Assembly (NCBI GenBank): GCA_964508705.1
Contig: CAZDUS010000050.1
Span: forward strand, 1 to 11,862
Reading direction: 5' to 3'
Length of the DNA stretch: 11,862 nt
Source of the DNA: CAZDUS01 sp964508705
GTDB lineage: Bacteria > Verrucomicrobiota > Kiritimatiellia > CAIKKV01 > CAITUY01
Shown here piece by piece: positions 6,490-11,862 of the stretch. The notes beneath the pieces were generated by a model. That model was given only the letters and a program-made list of their open reading frames with translations. It made no database searches and had not been told where the DNA came from. The first letter of the stretch is position 1. Every line of letters begins with the position of its first letter. The translations under genes were made by a program, and so were the position numbers.

Positions 6490-7236
6490 ATGAAACACCT
6501 CGTCACCCTGCTCGCCCTGCTCACCATAACCCACACGCTTCCAGCCGCCACCTTGGTCGAAACACTTCTCTCCAGCTATGACCCTGTTCAAAGTGTCGCC
6601 TGCGAAGTCCGCCGGGACGCCGAATCGAAGGACAACAAGGTCCGCACCTTAAGCCGCGTCTACTTCCAGAAACCCGACCGTCTCCATGTGGATAGCACCT
6701 CACCCTGGACACGCCGCATCGTTGCCGACGGCACCAATTTCTTTAGCTATGTCGACGGCGAACCCAAAGGATTCTCCCGGCCAATAGCCCGCCTGGATCA
6801 GGACATGCTGATCAGTCTCCGCAAAATCCCAGGCACCGCCATGGATCACCTCCTCCGACTCAAGGGGTCCACGGAATCCAATCTGCCCCCCACCGAGGTC
6901 TTCCCGGTACGGCAGGCTTACGACACCGGGAAAATGACCGTGGTCCTCTCAATGGACTCATCTAACCGCCTTGCCCGTATCGAGTTCTTCGCCAACCGGG
7001 AAATGACACAAAAAACGGCTCAAACGGATTACAGCAACTTCAGTGAAATTCTGCCGGGCGTCTGGCTGTCAGGATTGCACCAGACCGTTCTCTGGATTGG
7101 TGGTTTGGAAAATCGAGAAACCAGCCGCTTTGATAATATCACCGTCAATAAACCCATTGCCCCGAATCTGTTTAACGCAGCCTTATTCTTCAAGAAGGTG
7201 GACTTCGCCTCCACCATTGAACAGATGTACGAATGA
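6490..7236 (+). CDS. LolA-like exported protein (outer-membrane lipoprotein-sorting fold)
   Basis: A 248-residue protein resembling the LolA/LolB-like incomplete beta-barrel family, whose best-known member carries lipoproteins across the periplasm. Residues 1-20 are a signal peptide without a lipobox cysteine (LLALLTITHTLPAA). The mature part shows the expected order: an N-terminal helix (LVETLLSSY), strands around VQSVACEVRRD, a KPDRLHVDS segment typical of the family (residues about 57-65), then IVADGTNFFSYV and successive beta strands to the C terminus. The match is to fold and motif style, so it could equally be a general periplasmic lipid- or lipoprotein-binding protein. The ATG follows CTGGAGCC at good spacing. 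It is the last gene of the cassette; only 41 bp separate its stop from the convergent phosphoglycerate mutase gene, and no clear terminator is visible there. Confidence 0.72.
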   Translation: MKHLVTLLALLTITHTLPAATLVETLLSSYDPVQSVACEVRRDAESKDNKVRTLSRVYFQKPDRLHVDSTSPWTRRIVADGTNFFSYVDGEPKGFSRPIARLDQDMLISLRKIPGTAMDHLLRLKGSTESNLPPTEVFPVRQAYDTGKMTVVLSMDSSNRLARIEFFANREMTQKTAQTDYSNFSEILPGVWLSGLHQTVLWIGGLENRETSRFDNITVNKPIAPNLFNAALFFKKVDFASTIEQMYE

Positions 7237-7277
7237 GTTTTGCGACTGTTATCGCCTGAGCACCCGCCTAAGCGTCG

Positions 7278-8492
7278 TCAGACATTCTTGAAAAGGATGC
7301 GCATCAAGCCATCCCCGCGCATCGCCCCAAGCCCGCCGCCTGGACAGTCCAGCTCGCTATACGCCGCCACCGCATCAGCCGCCATCCCAGGCATGCAGAC
7401 CGAAACAGGCACCGGCGTCCTCGTATGCTTTCCCGTCCTTAGCGGCACCGGATGATCCGGCAAAATCGCGTAGGCCACCCCCGGCCCCGCCGCCTGCATC
7501 ACCGGCACAATAATCCGCGCATCAAAATCCTCTATGGCCTTGATCTTGAGCTTCAGATTCTGCTCATGCGAAACCTCGTCAATGGCCTCCACATGCACAT
7601 AAACAAAATCGTGGCGCTTCAAGGCCTCAATGGCCGCCTGCGCCTTGCCCTCGTAATTGGTATCCACATACCCCGTCGCGCCAGCCACCGGCACCGGCTC
7701 CAACCCCAGACAACGCCCCAACCCCATAATGACATCCACCGCTGATATCACCGCACCGGAAACCCCATACTTGTCCGGAATCTTCTTCAACGCCCCCGCC
7801 CTGCCACCGCTCCATGGCCATATCCCGTTAGCCATCGGCTTCCCCTCGGCGCGAAGCCTCTGGTTGACCGGATGCCCTTCAAGAACCGAAGGTGCCTCGG
7901 CAATCAGTTTCCGCAACTCGTCCACCGTTTCAAGCCCCTCATCCGTTGCCGGCAGAGGCAGATGCTCCATTACCTTCTGCCCATGATTGTCATCAGGCTT
8001 TTCCGTACGCACCTTCGGAGAATACTGTCGTCCGGATAACACCAGAATGTTCCGATAACTGACCCCTGCGTAAAATTTCACCGTCGGCCCTGCGAACCGC
8101 TCATTCAGCGCATCAATCAACGCCGCCGCGTCCGCCGGTGCAATATGCCCACCGGAAAAATCACGAAGCACCCCATCCACCACCGTGGTGAGATTGACAC
8201 GGAACGCCGTGTCATATTCCCCAAGGACAACCCCGCGCCCCGCCGCCTCCAGGGGCCCCCGTCCACAATATTCTTCCGCCAGATTGCATCCCAGGACGGA
8301 CATATTGGCAACTTCACTGCTGGTCGGGAATCCTTCTGGAAGCGTCAGCAGGGAACCAGACTGCCCTTCCCGCGCAATCCGGTCCATACCGGGTGTTCTT
8401 GCCACCTGCAAAGGCGTCTTCCCACCCAATTCAGGCATAGGCTCATCCGCCATGCCATCGCCAAGAAACACCACTGTCTTCCGCCTGATCAT
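7278..8492 (-). CDS. apgM: Cofactor-independent phosphoglycerate mutase, archaeal type (ApgM)
   Basis: Glycolytic and gluconeogenic enzyme interconverting 3- and 2-phosphoglycerate through a phosphoserine intermediate, of the alkaline phosphatase superfamily and using two divalent metal ions. It has 404 residues, as usual for the ApgM branch (about 400, versus about 510 for GpmI). Motifs are LGDGMADEP at 10-18 (Asp12, metal), TSSEVANMSVLG at 57-68 with Ser59 as likely phosphorylated residue, HVEAIDEVSHE at 300-310 (Asp305, His309), PDHPVP at 345-350 (Asp346, His347) and TGKHT at 353-357 (His356). I chose ATG 8492 because family homology begins immediately after it; a GTG at 8510 preceded by GGAGGGAG is a possible alternative, and the frame stays open to a GTG at 8534. 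It lies 117 bp downstream of the cyclophilin gene on the same strand. Confidence 0.93.
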   Translation of the reverse strand: MIRRKTVVFLGDGMADEPMPELGGKTPLQVARTPGMDRIAREGQSGSLLTLPEGFPTSSEVANMSVLGCNLAEEYCGRGPLEAAGRGVVLGEYDTAFRVNLTTVVDGVLRDFSGGHIAPADAAALIDALNERFAGPTVKFYAGVSYRNILVLSGRQYSPKVRTEKPDDNHGQKVMEHLPLPATDEGLETVDELRKLIAEAPSVLEGHPVNQRLRAEGKPMANGIWPWSGGRAGALKKIPDKYGVSGAVISAVDVIMGLGRCLGLEPVPVAGATGYVDTNYEGKAQAAIEALKRHDFVYVHVEAIDEVSHEQNLKLKIKAIEDFDARIIVPVMQAAGPGVAYAILPDHPVPLRTGKHTRTPVPVSVCMPGMAADAVAAYSELDCPGGGLGAMRGDGLMRILFKNV

Positions 8493-8513
8493 ACCCGATT
8501 CACATCCCACATT

Positions 8514-8560
8514 CTCCCTCCTCTCCCTCTCCACACAGGGGCGAGGGTAAGAGGGAGGGC
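8514..8560. repeat. CT/GA-rich imperfect inverted repeat between the cyclophilin and apgM genes
   Basis: CTCCCTC occurs at 8514-8520 and 8523-8529, and its complement GAGGGAG at 8551-8557, enclosing a stretch with GGGGCGAGGG. The arrangement resembles dispersed intergenic CT/GA hairpin repeats common in many bacterial genomes. It overlaps the possible ribosome binding region of the alternative apgM GTG start. Confidence 0.45.
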
Positions 8561-8570
8561 ACCAACCTTC

Positions 8571-8598
8571 TGAATTCTGGATTCTGACTTCTGGATTC
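8571..8598. repeat. Four tandem copies of a 7-bp unit (TGRMTTC)
   Basis: The units are TGAATTC, TGGATTC, TGACTTC and TGGATTC, in exact 7-bp register at 8571-8577, 8578-8584, 8585-8591 and 8592-8598. The preceding AACCTTC (8564-8570) keeps the last three bases. It is intergenic and ends 11 bp before the cyclophilin stop codon. Confidence 0.75.
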
Positions 8599-8609
8599 TA
8601 AAGTTTCCC

Positions 8610-9203
8610 TTATTTCCTCTTCACGGACTTGATCATCACCGTCTCAACCGGCACATCGCCCATATACCCACGGGTCCCCGTCTTTACCGCCGCAATCTTA
8701 TCCGCAACGTCCATTCCCGACAGCACCTTCGCAAACACGGCATACCCGTAATCCCGCGCCCCATTGTTCAGGAAATCATTGTTGGTCACATTCAGGAAAA
8801 ACTGCGTCGTGGCGCTATCCACCACGGACGTACGCGCCATGGACAAGGTTCCACGGTCATTTTTCAACCCATTCTTCGCCTCATTTTTGATCGGCGCCTT
8901 GGTGGGTTTCTGGTTCATCGCCTCATCAAATCCGCCGCCCTGGATCATGAACCCCGGAATCACGCGGTGAAATATCGTTCCATTGTAAAACCCGGAGTCA
9001 ACATAGGCCAGGAAGTTGCTAACCGTAATCGGCGCCTTATCGGCAAACAGCTCAATTTCGATATTCCCCATCGAAGTTTCCATGATCACTACCGTATTAT
9101 TCGCCACCGCATTCGTTGCCATTGTTGTCTCCTCAGCTAGGGTTATCCGGCCGGCCAAAACGCCCGCCACTGTTAACATACACATTACGTTCTTCATTCT
9201 CAT
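8610..9203 (-). CDS. Exported cyclophilin-type peptidyl-prolyl cis-trans isomerase
   Basis: Folding catalyst that isomerises X-Pro peptide bonds; 197 residues. Residues 1-23 form a signal peptide ending ITLA, pointing to the periplasm (PpiA-like). The cyclophilin domain spans about 36-195: GNIEIELFADKAPITVSNF at 46-64, the active-site block FHRVIPGFMIQGG at 78-90 (Arg80, Phe85, Gln88), SMARTS at 121-126, QFFLNV at 134-139 and YAVFAKVLSGMDV at 154-166. No essential residue appears to be missing. The ATG at 9203 follows GGGAGGAAA; Met3 is also possible. Unusually, an internal ATG (Met28, position 9122) just after the signal peptide is preceded by TGAGGAG at ideal spacing, so a signal-less cytoplasmic form could also be made. 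A promoter-like pair lies just upstream. It is followed by apgM. Confidence 0.95.
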   Translation of the reverse strand: MRMKNVMCMLTVAGVLAGRITLAEETTMATNAVANNTVVIMETSMGNIEIELFADKAPITVSNFLAYVDSGFYNGTIFHRVIPGFMIQGGGFDEAMNQKPTKAPIKNEAKNGLKNDRGTLSMARTSVVDSATTQFFLNVTNNDFLNNGARDYGYAVFAKVLSGMDVADKIAAVKTGTRGYMGDVPVETVMIKSVKRK

Positions 9204-9231
9204 GGTCTATTTCCTCCCAAAAGAAGTTCCT

Positions 9232-9260
9232 ACGATAGCCAACCAACCAAAGAAGGTCAA
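9232..9260 (-). promoter_or_regulatory. Candidate promoter for the cyclophilin gene
   Basis: On the minus strand TTGACC (9260-9255) and TATCGT (9237-9232) are separated by 17 bp, matching TTGACA and TATAAT at 5 and 4 positions. The predicted leader before the ATG at 9203 is about 20 nt and includes the GGGAGGAAA ribosome binding site. Confidence 0.4.
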
Positions 9261-9360
9261 TGCCCCCCTCGGGTGTATCTGCAATTAGGCGTAATCTCGC
9301 GAATCTCAACCAAAACGGTTGGCCCCGCACCCTCCCCACTAGCCAATCTTTCCCACGGCA

Positions 9361-9387
9361 GGGCGATCTCTCCGAGGGAGCCGTCCC
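9361..9387. repeat. Hairpin-forming intergenic repeat, copy A
   Basis: The outer pairs GGG (9361-9363)/CCC (9385-9387) and CG (9364-9365)/CG (9382-9383) enclose an inner stem CTCTC (9368-9372)/GGGAG (9376-9380) with a CGA loop. It contains CGATCT and, 16 bp on, GCCGTCCC, both shared in the same order with the element at 10259-10302. It lies in the 251-bp divergent gap between the cyclophilin and transglycosylase genes; no convincing gene was seen in that gap. Confidence 0.4.
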
Positions 9388-9414
9388 ATCACCCTCACAA
9401 CCACCAACAATTAC

Positions 9415-9443
9415 TTGTCATAACCCACTGAATGACATACTAT
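9415..9443 (+). promoter_or_regulatory. Candidate sigma-70 type promoter for the transglycosylase gene
   Basis: TTGTCA (9415-9420) and TACTAT (9438-9443) are separated by exactly 17 bp, with 5 of 6 and 4 of 6 consensus matches. Transcription would be expected to start near 9450, only about 5 nt before the ATG at 9455, which also lacks a Shine-Dalgarno sequence. Confidence 0.5.
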
Positions 9444-9454
9444 TAACGCCTTTT

Positions 9455-10234
9455 ATGAAGCGAACCATCAGTCAACTCGCTTATGCATTCTTGATTGGGT
9501 CGGCATCCTTGACTCTTGCCGGAGGTGTATCAGACCTCTATCCCGGAACCCCGATTTCCGAATCCCCAATCCCCATCATCCCCCCTTCAGACCCGGCTGC
9601 CGTCCGCAACGTGAACGCCGTTTTCGGAGTTGCCAGCCCCGGATATCCTTTAACCGCACTCCCCACCGACGCCTCATTCGGCTCCCGACGCATGCCAAGC
9701 ATCCTGAAAGCAACCACTTGGATGAAAAAAATGGCCTCCTCCACCCCGCCAGCCAGCGCCGAAGCCCTGATGCCCCAGCTTAAAGCCATCTTCGCCAGCG
9801 AAGGGGTTCCCCCCGAACTGGTCTGGATCGCGGAAGTCGAATCGCACTTCAACCCCTCGGCAGTCAGCCGCGCCGGGGCCTGCGGACTCTTCCAGTTCAT
9901 GCCGACCACTGCGGAACGGTTCGGCCTGATTTCCCCCGCAGGCGATCAGCGCGCCGAACCGGAGCTTTCCGCCCGCGCCGCCGCTCGCTATCTATCACTC
10001 CTCTACAAGCGCTTCCAAAACTGGCCCCTCGCCCTCGCCGCCTATAACGCTGGCGAAGGCCGTGTCGGTCGCCTGCTGAAAAAGCACAATGCGGCTTCCT
10101 TTGACGAAATCGCCGCCCATCTCCCCCCGGAAACCCAGGAATACGTCCCGAAAATCATGACCACCCTCGTCCTGCGCGAAAATACCCGCCTCAGCGCCCT
10201 GCCCTCGGCAGACCTCAGTCCCACATTGAACTAA
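9455..10234 (+). CDS. Exported lytic transglycosylase (SLT domain, GH23-like)
   Basis: Periplasmic murein hydrolase that cleaves the glycan strands of peptidoglycan with formation of 1,6-anhydro-muramyl ends; 259 residues. Residues 1-23 form a signal peptide (MKRTISQLAYAFLIGSASLT, then LAGG) with no clear lipobox. A Pro-rich linker covers about 28-75. The SLT domain spans about 103-245: PPELVWIAEVESHFNPSAVS at 119-138, with Glu129 the likely catalytic acid; AGACGLFQFMPTTAERFGL at 140-158; ARYLSLLYKRF at 177-187; and AAYNAGEGRV at 195-204. There is no LysM domain, unlike MltD. The ATG at 9455 has no ribosome binding site, but the signal peptide starts exactly there, while the upstream in-frame extension to 9260 is low-complexity and non-protein-like. 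It is transcribed alone. Confidence 0.93.
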   Translation: MKRTISQLAYAFLIGSASLTLAGGVSDLYPGTPISESPIPIIPPSDPAAVRNVNAVFGVASPGYPLTALPTDASFGSRRMPSILKATTWMKKMASSTPPASAEALMPQLKAIFASEGVPPELVWIAEVESHFNPSAVSRAGACGLFQFMPTTAERFGLISPAGDQRAEPELSARAAARYLSLLYKRFQNWPLALAAYNAGEGRVGRLLKKHNAASFDEIAAHLPPETQEYVPKIMTTLVLRENTRLSALPSADLSPTLN

Positions 10235-10258
10235 TCTCCCACTCGCAGGGCTAAACCC

Positions 10259-10302
10259 GGTAGCGCAGGCTTTACTCCTGCGATCTACCTACGCGCCGTC
10301 CC
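10259..10302. repeat. Hairpin-forming intergenic repeat, copy B, after the transglycosylase gene
   Basis: GGTAG (10259-10263) pairs with CTACC (10285-10289), and CGCAGG (10264-10269) pairs with CCTGCG (10277-10282), giving 11 bp with a 2-nt bulge and a 7-nt loop. GCCGTCCC follows at 10295-10302. A partial extra CGCAGGG with GGGCTAAACCC lies just before it (10244-10258). It may help end transglycosylase transcription, but there is no T-run, so a dispersed repeat element is more likely. Confidence 0.5.
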
Positions 10303-10307
10303 TACCC

Positions 10308-10532
10308 TTGCGAAATTCACACGATGCCAAAACTCGGAAATGCGACTGGCTCGTATCCCGCAAACAATTAGTAATAGAGGTGTACTATATTGGTTCTCGT
10401 GAAAAGCCCCATATTGAGATTTCGCTCCAAGGCAAAAACGTGGCCGAACTCATTGATTGGATCAAGAAGAAGTTCGAGATCGCGGTGCTCATGGAAGAGC
10501 ACATCAAATACGGAAACAAACAAGAGCATTGA
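10308..10532 (+). CDS. Doubtful small protein or gene remnant
   Basis: An open frame of up to 74 codons starting at TTG 10308, with another possible start at GTG 10380 (51 codons). There is no ATG start and no clear ribosome binding site. The composition is protein-like: alternating strand residues (LVIEVYYIG, PHIEISLQG), then an amphipathic helix (VAELIDWIKKKFEIAVLMEEH). That pattern argues for real or formerly real coding sequence, perhaps the remaining end of a larger gene. I recognise no family. It lies between the repeat at 10259-10302 and the convergent glycosidase-like gene, in the least gene-dense part of the window. Confidence 0.35.
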   Translation: MRNSHDAKTRKCDWLVSRKQLVIEVYYIGSREKPHIEISLQGKNVAELIDWIKKKFEIAVLMEEHIKYGNKQEH

Positions 10533-10672
10533 CGAGTCCACAGGGGTCACCGCGTCTCAACATTCAACAATGCCTCTGTTTCCGGAATATGCTCTTTGTC
10601 CAGCATCAGCGAAAGTCTAAAAACATCTCGCGTCACCGTCTTCTGTCTTCGGATTTGCACTTTGTCACAATT
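10533..10672. other. Intergenic stretch with nothing recognised
   Basis: 140 bp between the doubtful small ORF and the stop of the glycosidase-like gene. No conserved gene, terminator hairpin or repeat was seen. Together with the doubtful ORF and the repeat, the whole stretch 10235-10672 has no confidently identified gene. Confidence 0.5.
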
Positions 10673-11862
10673 TCAGAATTCGAGCACCACCCGGCCCGCT
10701 CCATCCGTAAGAACGGTATCATTTGCCGGATCGTACGTCCCACCCCGGCAAGCCTTCGCCTTCACTCCAAGCGGATGGGGTAACCGGATCGAGGTCCGCA
10801 CCGGTTTCCGGGCCGATTCGTGGAACCGGACCTCAGCTTCGATCCGCCCGTCGGCCACAAACGATTTCACTGTGAGGGAGAGCTTGCCAAAATAGCTGGC
10901 AACCTTTTCAAGCGCGATCTCCTTTCCATGTTCCAGCCACGCCCGCGGGATCCCAGCCAGAAGCCGGAGTTCGTTCTTTTCCTCCATCCACAGCATCCAG
11001 CGAGTCTGCATGAGGAACCACCCTTCCTCGTGCGTTTTATGCGGACTCGCCCCCCAGTAGTGCTCCCAGAAGGTGTAGGTCTCGCGGTCCGCCAGCGCCG
11101 CGAACTGGTTGTAGTACATCTTGAGGAAAGCCGCCACCTCCCCGCGCCGCAGGTGGGCATAGTCGTGCCGGACGTAGTACGGCTGGCTGAACGCGGCGTT
11201 GCGGAACGTGAACAACTCATGGTGGGTCTTCATCAAGCACTCGCCCATCCATTCGCCGGGGGCAATGACCTCCTGCAGCACCAGGTATAGCGGACCGATC
11301 AGGGAATCGCGGCAGGCTGGGGACCCGTGGCTGTTGCACGGGCTCCCATCCACATGCAGCGCGCTCGGCCCGCAACCCTCGGCCCAGGGCGGGCACGTCG
11401 GCATCCAACTCCCGTCCCCCAACGGAATGACAGGGGATTCGGCCATCGCCTTCTCCACGACCTTGCGGATATCCTTACGCCAGGCCGCCGCCTCGTTGCT
11501 CCAGCGCTTCGCCGCCGCCGGACGGATCTCGGCCAGCATCTCGCCAACGCGCTGCATGCCAAGGTACGCGTACCCGTTGAGCATGAACTGCCGGAAATGG
11601 TCCTCGGGATCGGCCACCTTGCCCTCGATCAACCCCATGCCCGCCGGCGTCTTGTTCCGCTCCCGCCAGGCTAGAAGGAACTCGCAGGCCTTGACCAGCT
11701 TCGGCTCCACACTCCTCAGCCATTTCTTATCCAGCGTGTAGCGGTAGTGCTCGCCCATGGACCACAACGCAGCGCCGGTTTCCAGCATATAGCCGCCGAA
11801 GTTCTGGATGAACCCGTCCTCGCGCTGCTTGTCGAGGAAGAACCGGAGGGACCGTTCCGCCA
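10673..11862 (-). CDS. Six-hairpin (alpha/alpha barrel) glycosidase-like protein, C-terminal part (runs off the right edge)
   Basis: The last 395 residues of a larger protein; the frame stays open to the window edge, so the ATG at 11788 is internal (upstream codons read FLDKQREDGFIQNFGGY). The helical part shows features of (alpha/alpha)6-barrel glycoside hydrolases: GYMLETGAALWSMGEHYRYT, repeated aromatic helix pairs (WLRSVEPKLVKACEFLLAWRER; YAYLGMQRVGEMLAEI), and the loop-rich GDGSWMPTCPPWAEGCGPSA region. After about 120 residues from the stop, a beta-rich C-terminal domain (LLAGIPRAWLEHGKEIAL, then strands) resembles the C-terminal sandwich of rhamnosidase-type enzymes. The exact GH family and catalytic acids cannot be assigned. 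Base composition is clearly higher in GC than in the rest of the window. The start, signal peptide and catalytic core may lie outside. Confidence 0.65.
   Translation of the reverse strand, partial: AERSLRFFLDKQREDGFIQNFGGYMLETGAALWSMGEHYRYTLDKKWLRSVEPKLVKACEFLLAWRERNKTPAGMGLIEGKVADPEDHFRQFMLNGYAYLGMQRVGEMLAEIRPAAAKRWSNEAAAWRKDIRKVVEKAMAESPVIPLGDGSWMPTCPPWAEGCGPSALHVDGSPCNSHGSPACRDSLIGPLYLVLQEVIAPGEWMGECLMKTHHELFTFRNAAFSQPYYVRHDYAHLRRGEVAAFLKMYYNQFAALADRETYTFWEHYWGASPHKTHEEGWFLMQTRWMLWMEEKNELRLLAGIPRAWLEHGKEIALEKVASYFGKLSLTVKSFVADGRIEAEVRFHESARKPVRTSIRLPHPLGVKAKACRGGTYDPANDTVLTDGAGRVVLEF

Noticed and set aside
9260..9454. N-terminal extension of the transglycosylase by 65 codons
   Set aside because: It would place a low-complexity stretch and a hairpin repeat ahead of a perfect signal peptide, and would cover the best promoter candidate.
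1..11862. CRISPR array, tRNA, rRNA, IS element or prophage genes
   Set aside because: I found no regularly spaced direct repeats of 20 bp or more, no tRNA-like cloverleaf and no transposase, integrase or structural phage protein in any frame.

Overview
The window reads as ordinary chromosomal DNA from an anaerobic or fermentative Gram-negative bacterium. The evidence is a pyruvate:ferredoxin oxidoreductase gene, an archaeal-type cofactor-independent phosphoglycerate mutase, and many exported proteins including a LolA-like protein and a lytic transglycosylase. A glycosidase-like gene at the right edge and the general gene style suggest a PVC-type lineage (Kiritimatiellota, Lentisphaerota or Verrucomicrobiota), but this is a weak inference with no marker gene behind it. 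No rRNA, tRNA, CRISPR, IS element or phage gene was seen.

Layout. Positions 1-889 (minus) hold the N-terminal part of pyruvate:ferredoxin oxidoreductase, preceded by an inverted repeat that may be an operator. Positions 1031-4317 (minus) are a compact operon transcribed hflX, patatin-like phospholipase, secreted C39-like cysteine peptidase; the first two genes overlap by 4 bp. Divergently, positions 4495-7236 (plus) form an envelope cassette: a 96-residue exported membrane protein, a signal peptide-helical repeat-YidD fusion, a helical-repeat protein with C-terminal membrane segments, and a LolA-like exported protein. The last three genes are overlapping or 13 bp apart. Positions 7278-9203 (minus) carry a cyclophilin followed by phosphoglycerate mutase, with repeat-rich DNA between them. 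Positions 9455-10234 (plus) encode an exported lytic transglycosylase with a promoter so close that the mRNA may be nearly leaderless. After a repeat-containing gap and one doubtful small ORF, positions 10673-11862 (minus) hold the C-terminal part of a six-hairpin glycosidase-like protein in visibly more GC-rich DNA.

The most interesting part is the 4495-7236 cassette. YidD is normally a small cytoplasmic-face protein that assists the YidC/Sec insertion route. Here a YidD-like domain sits at the C terminus of a protein with an export signal, lacks the usual C-terminal Cys-His-Pro/Gly-Gly/Asp-Pro segment, and is encoded beside a LolA-like protein and two membrane proteins. A perfect intrinsic-terminator-like hairpin lies inside the codons for its signal peptide, so expression of the downstream genes may depend on translation. 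All functional statements come from reading motifs by eye; no database search was run.
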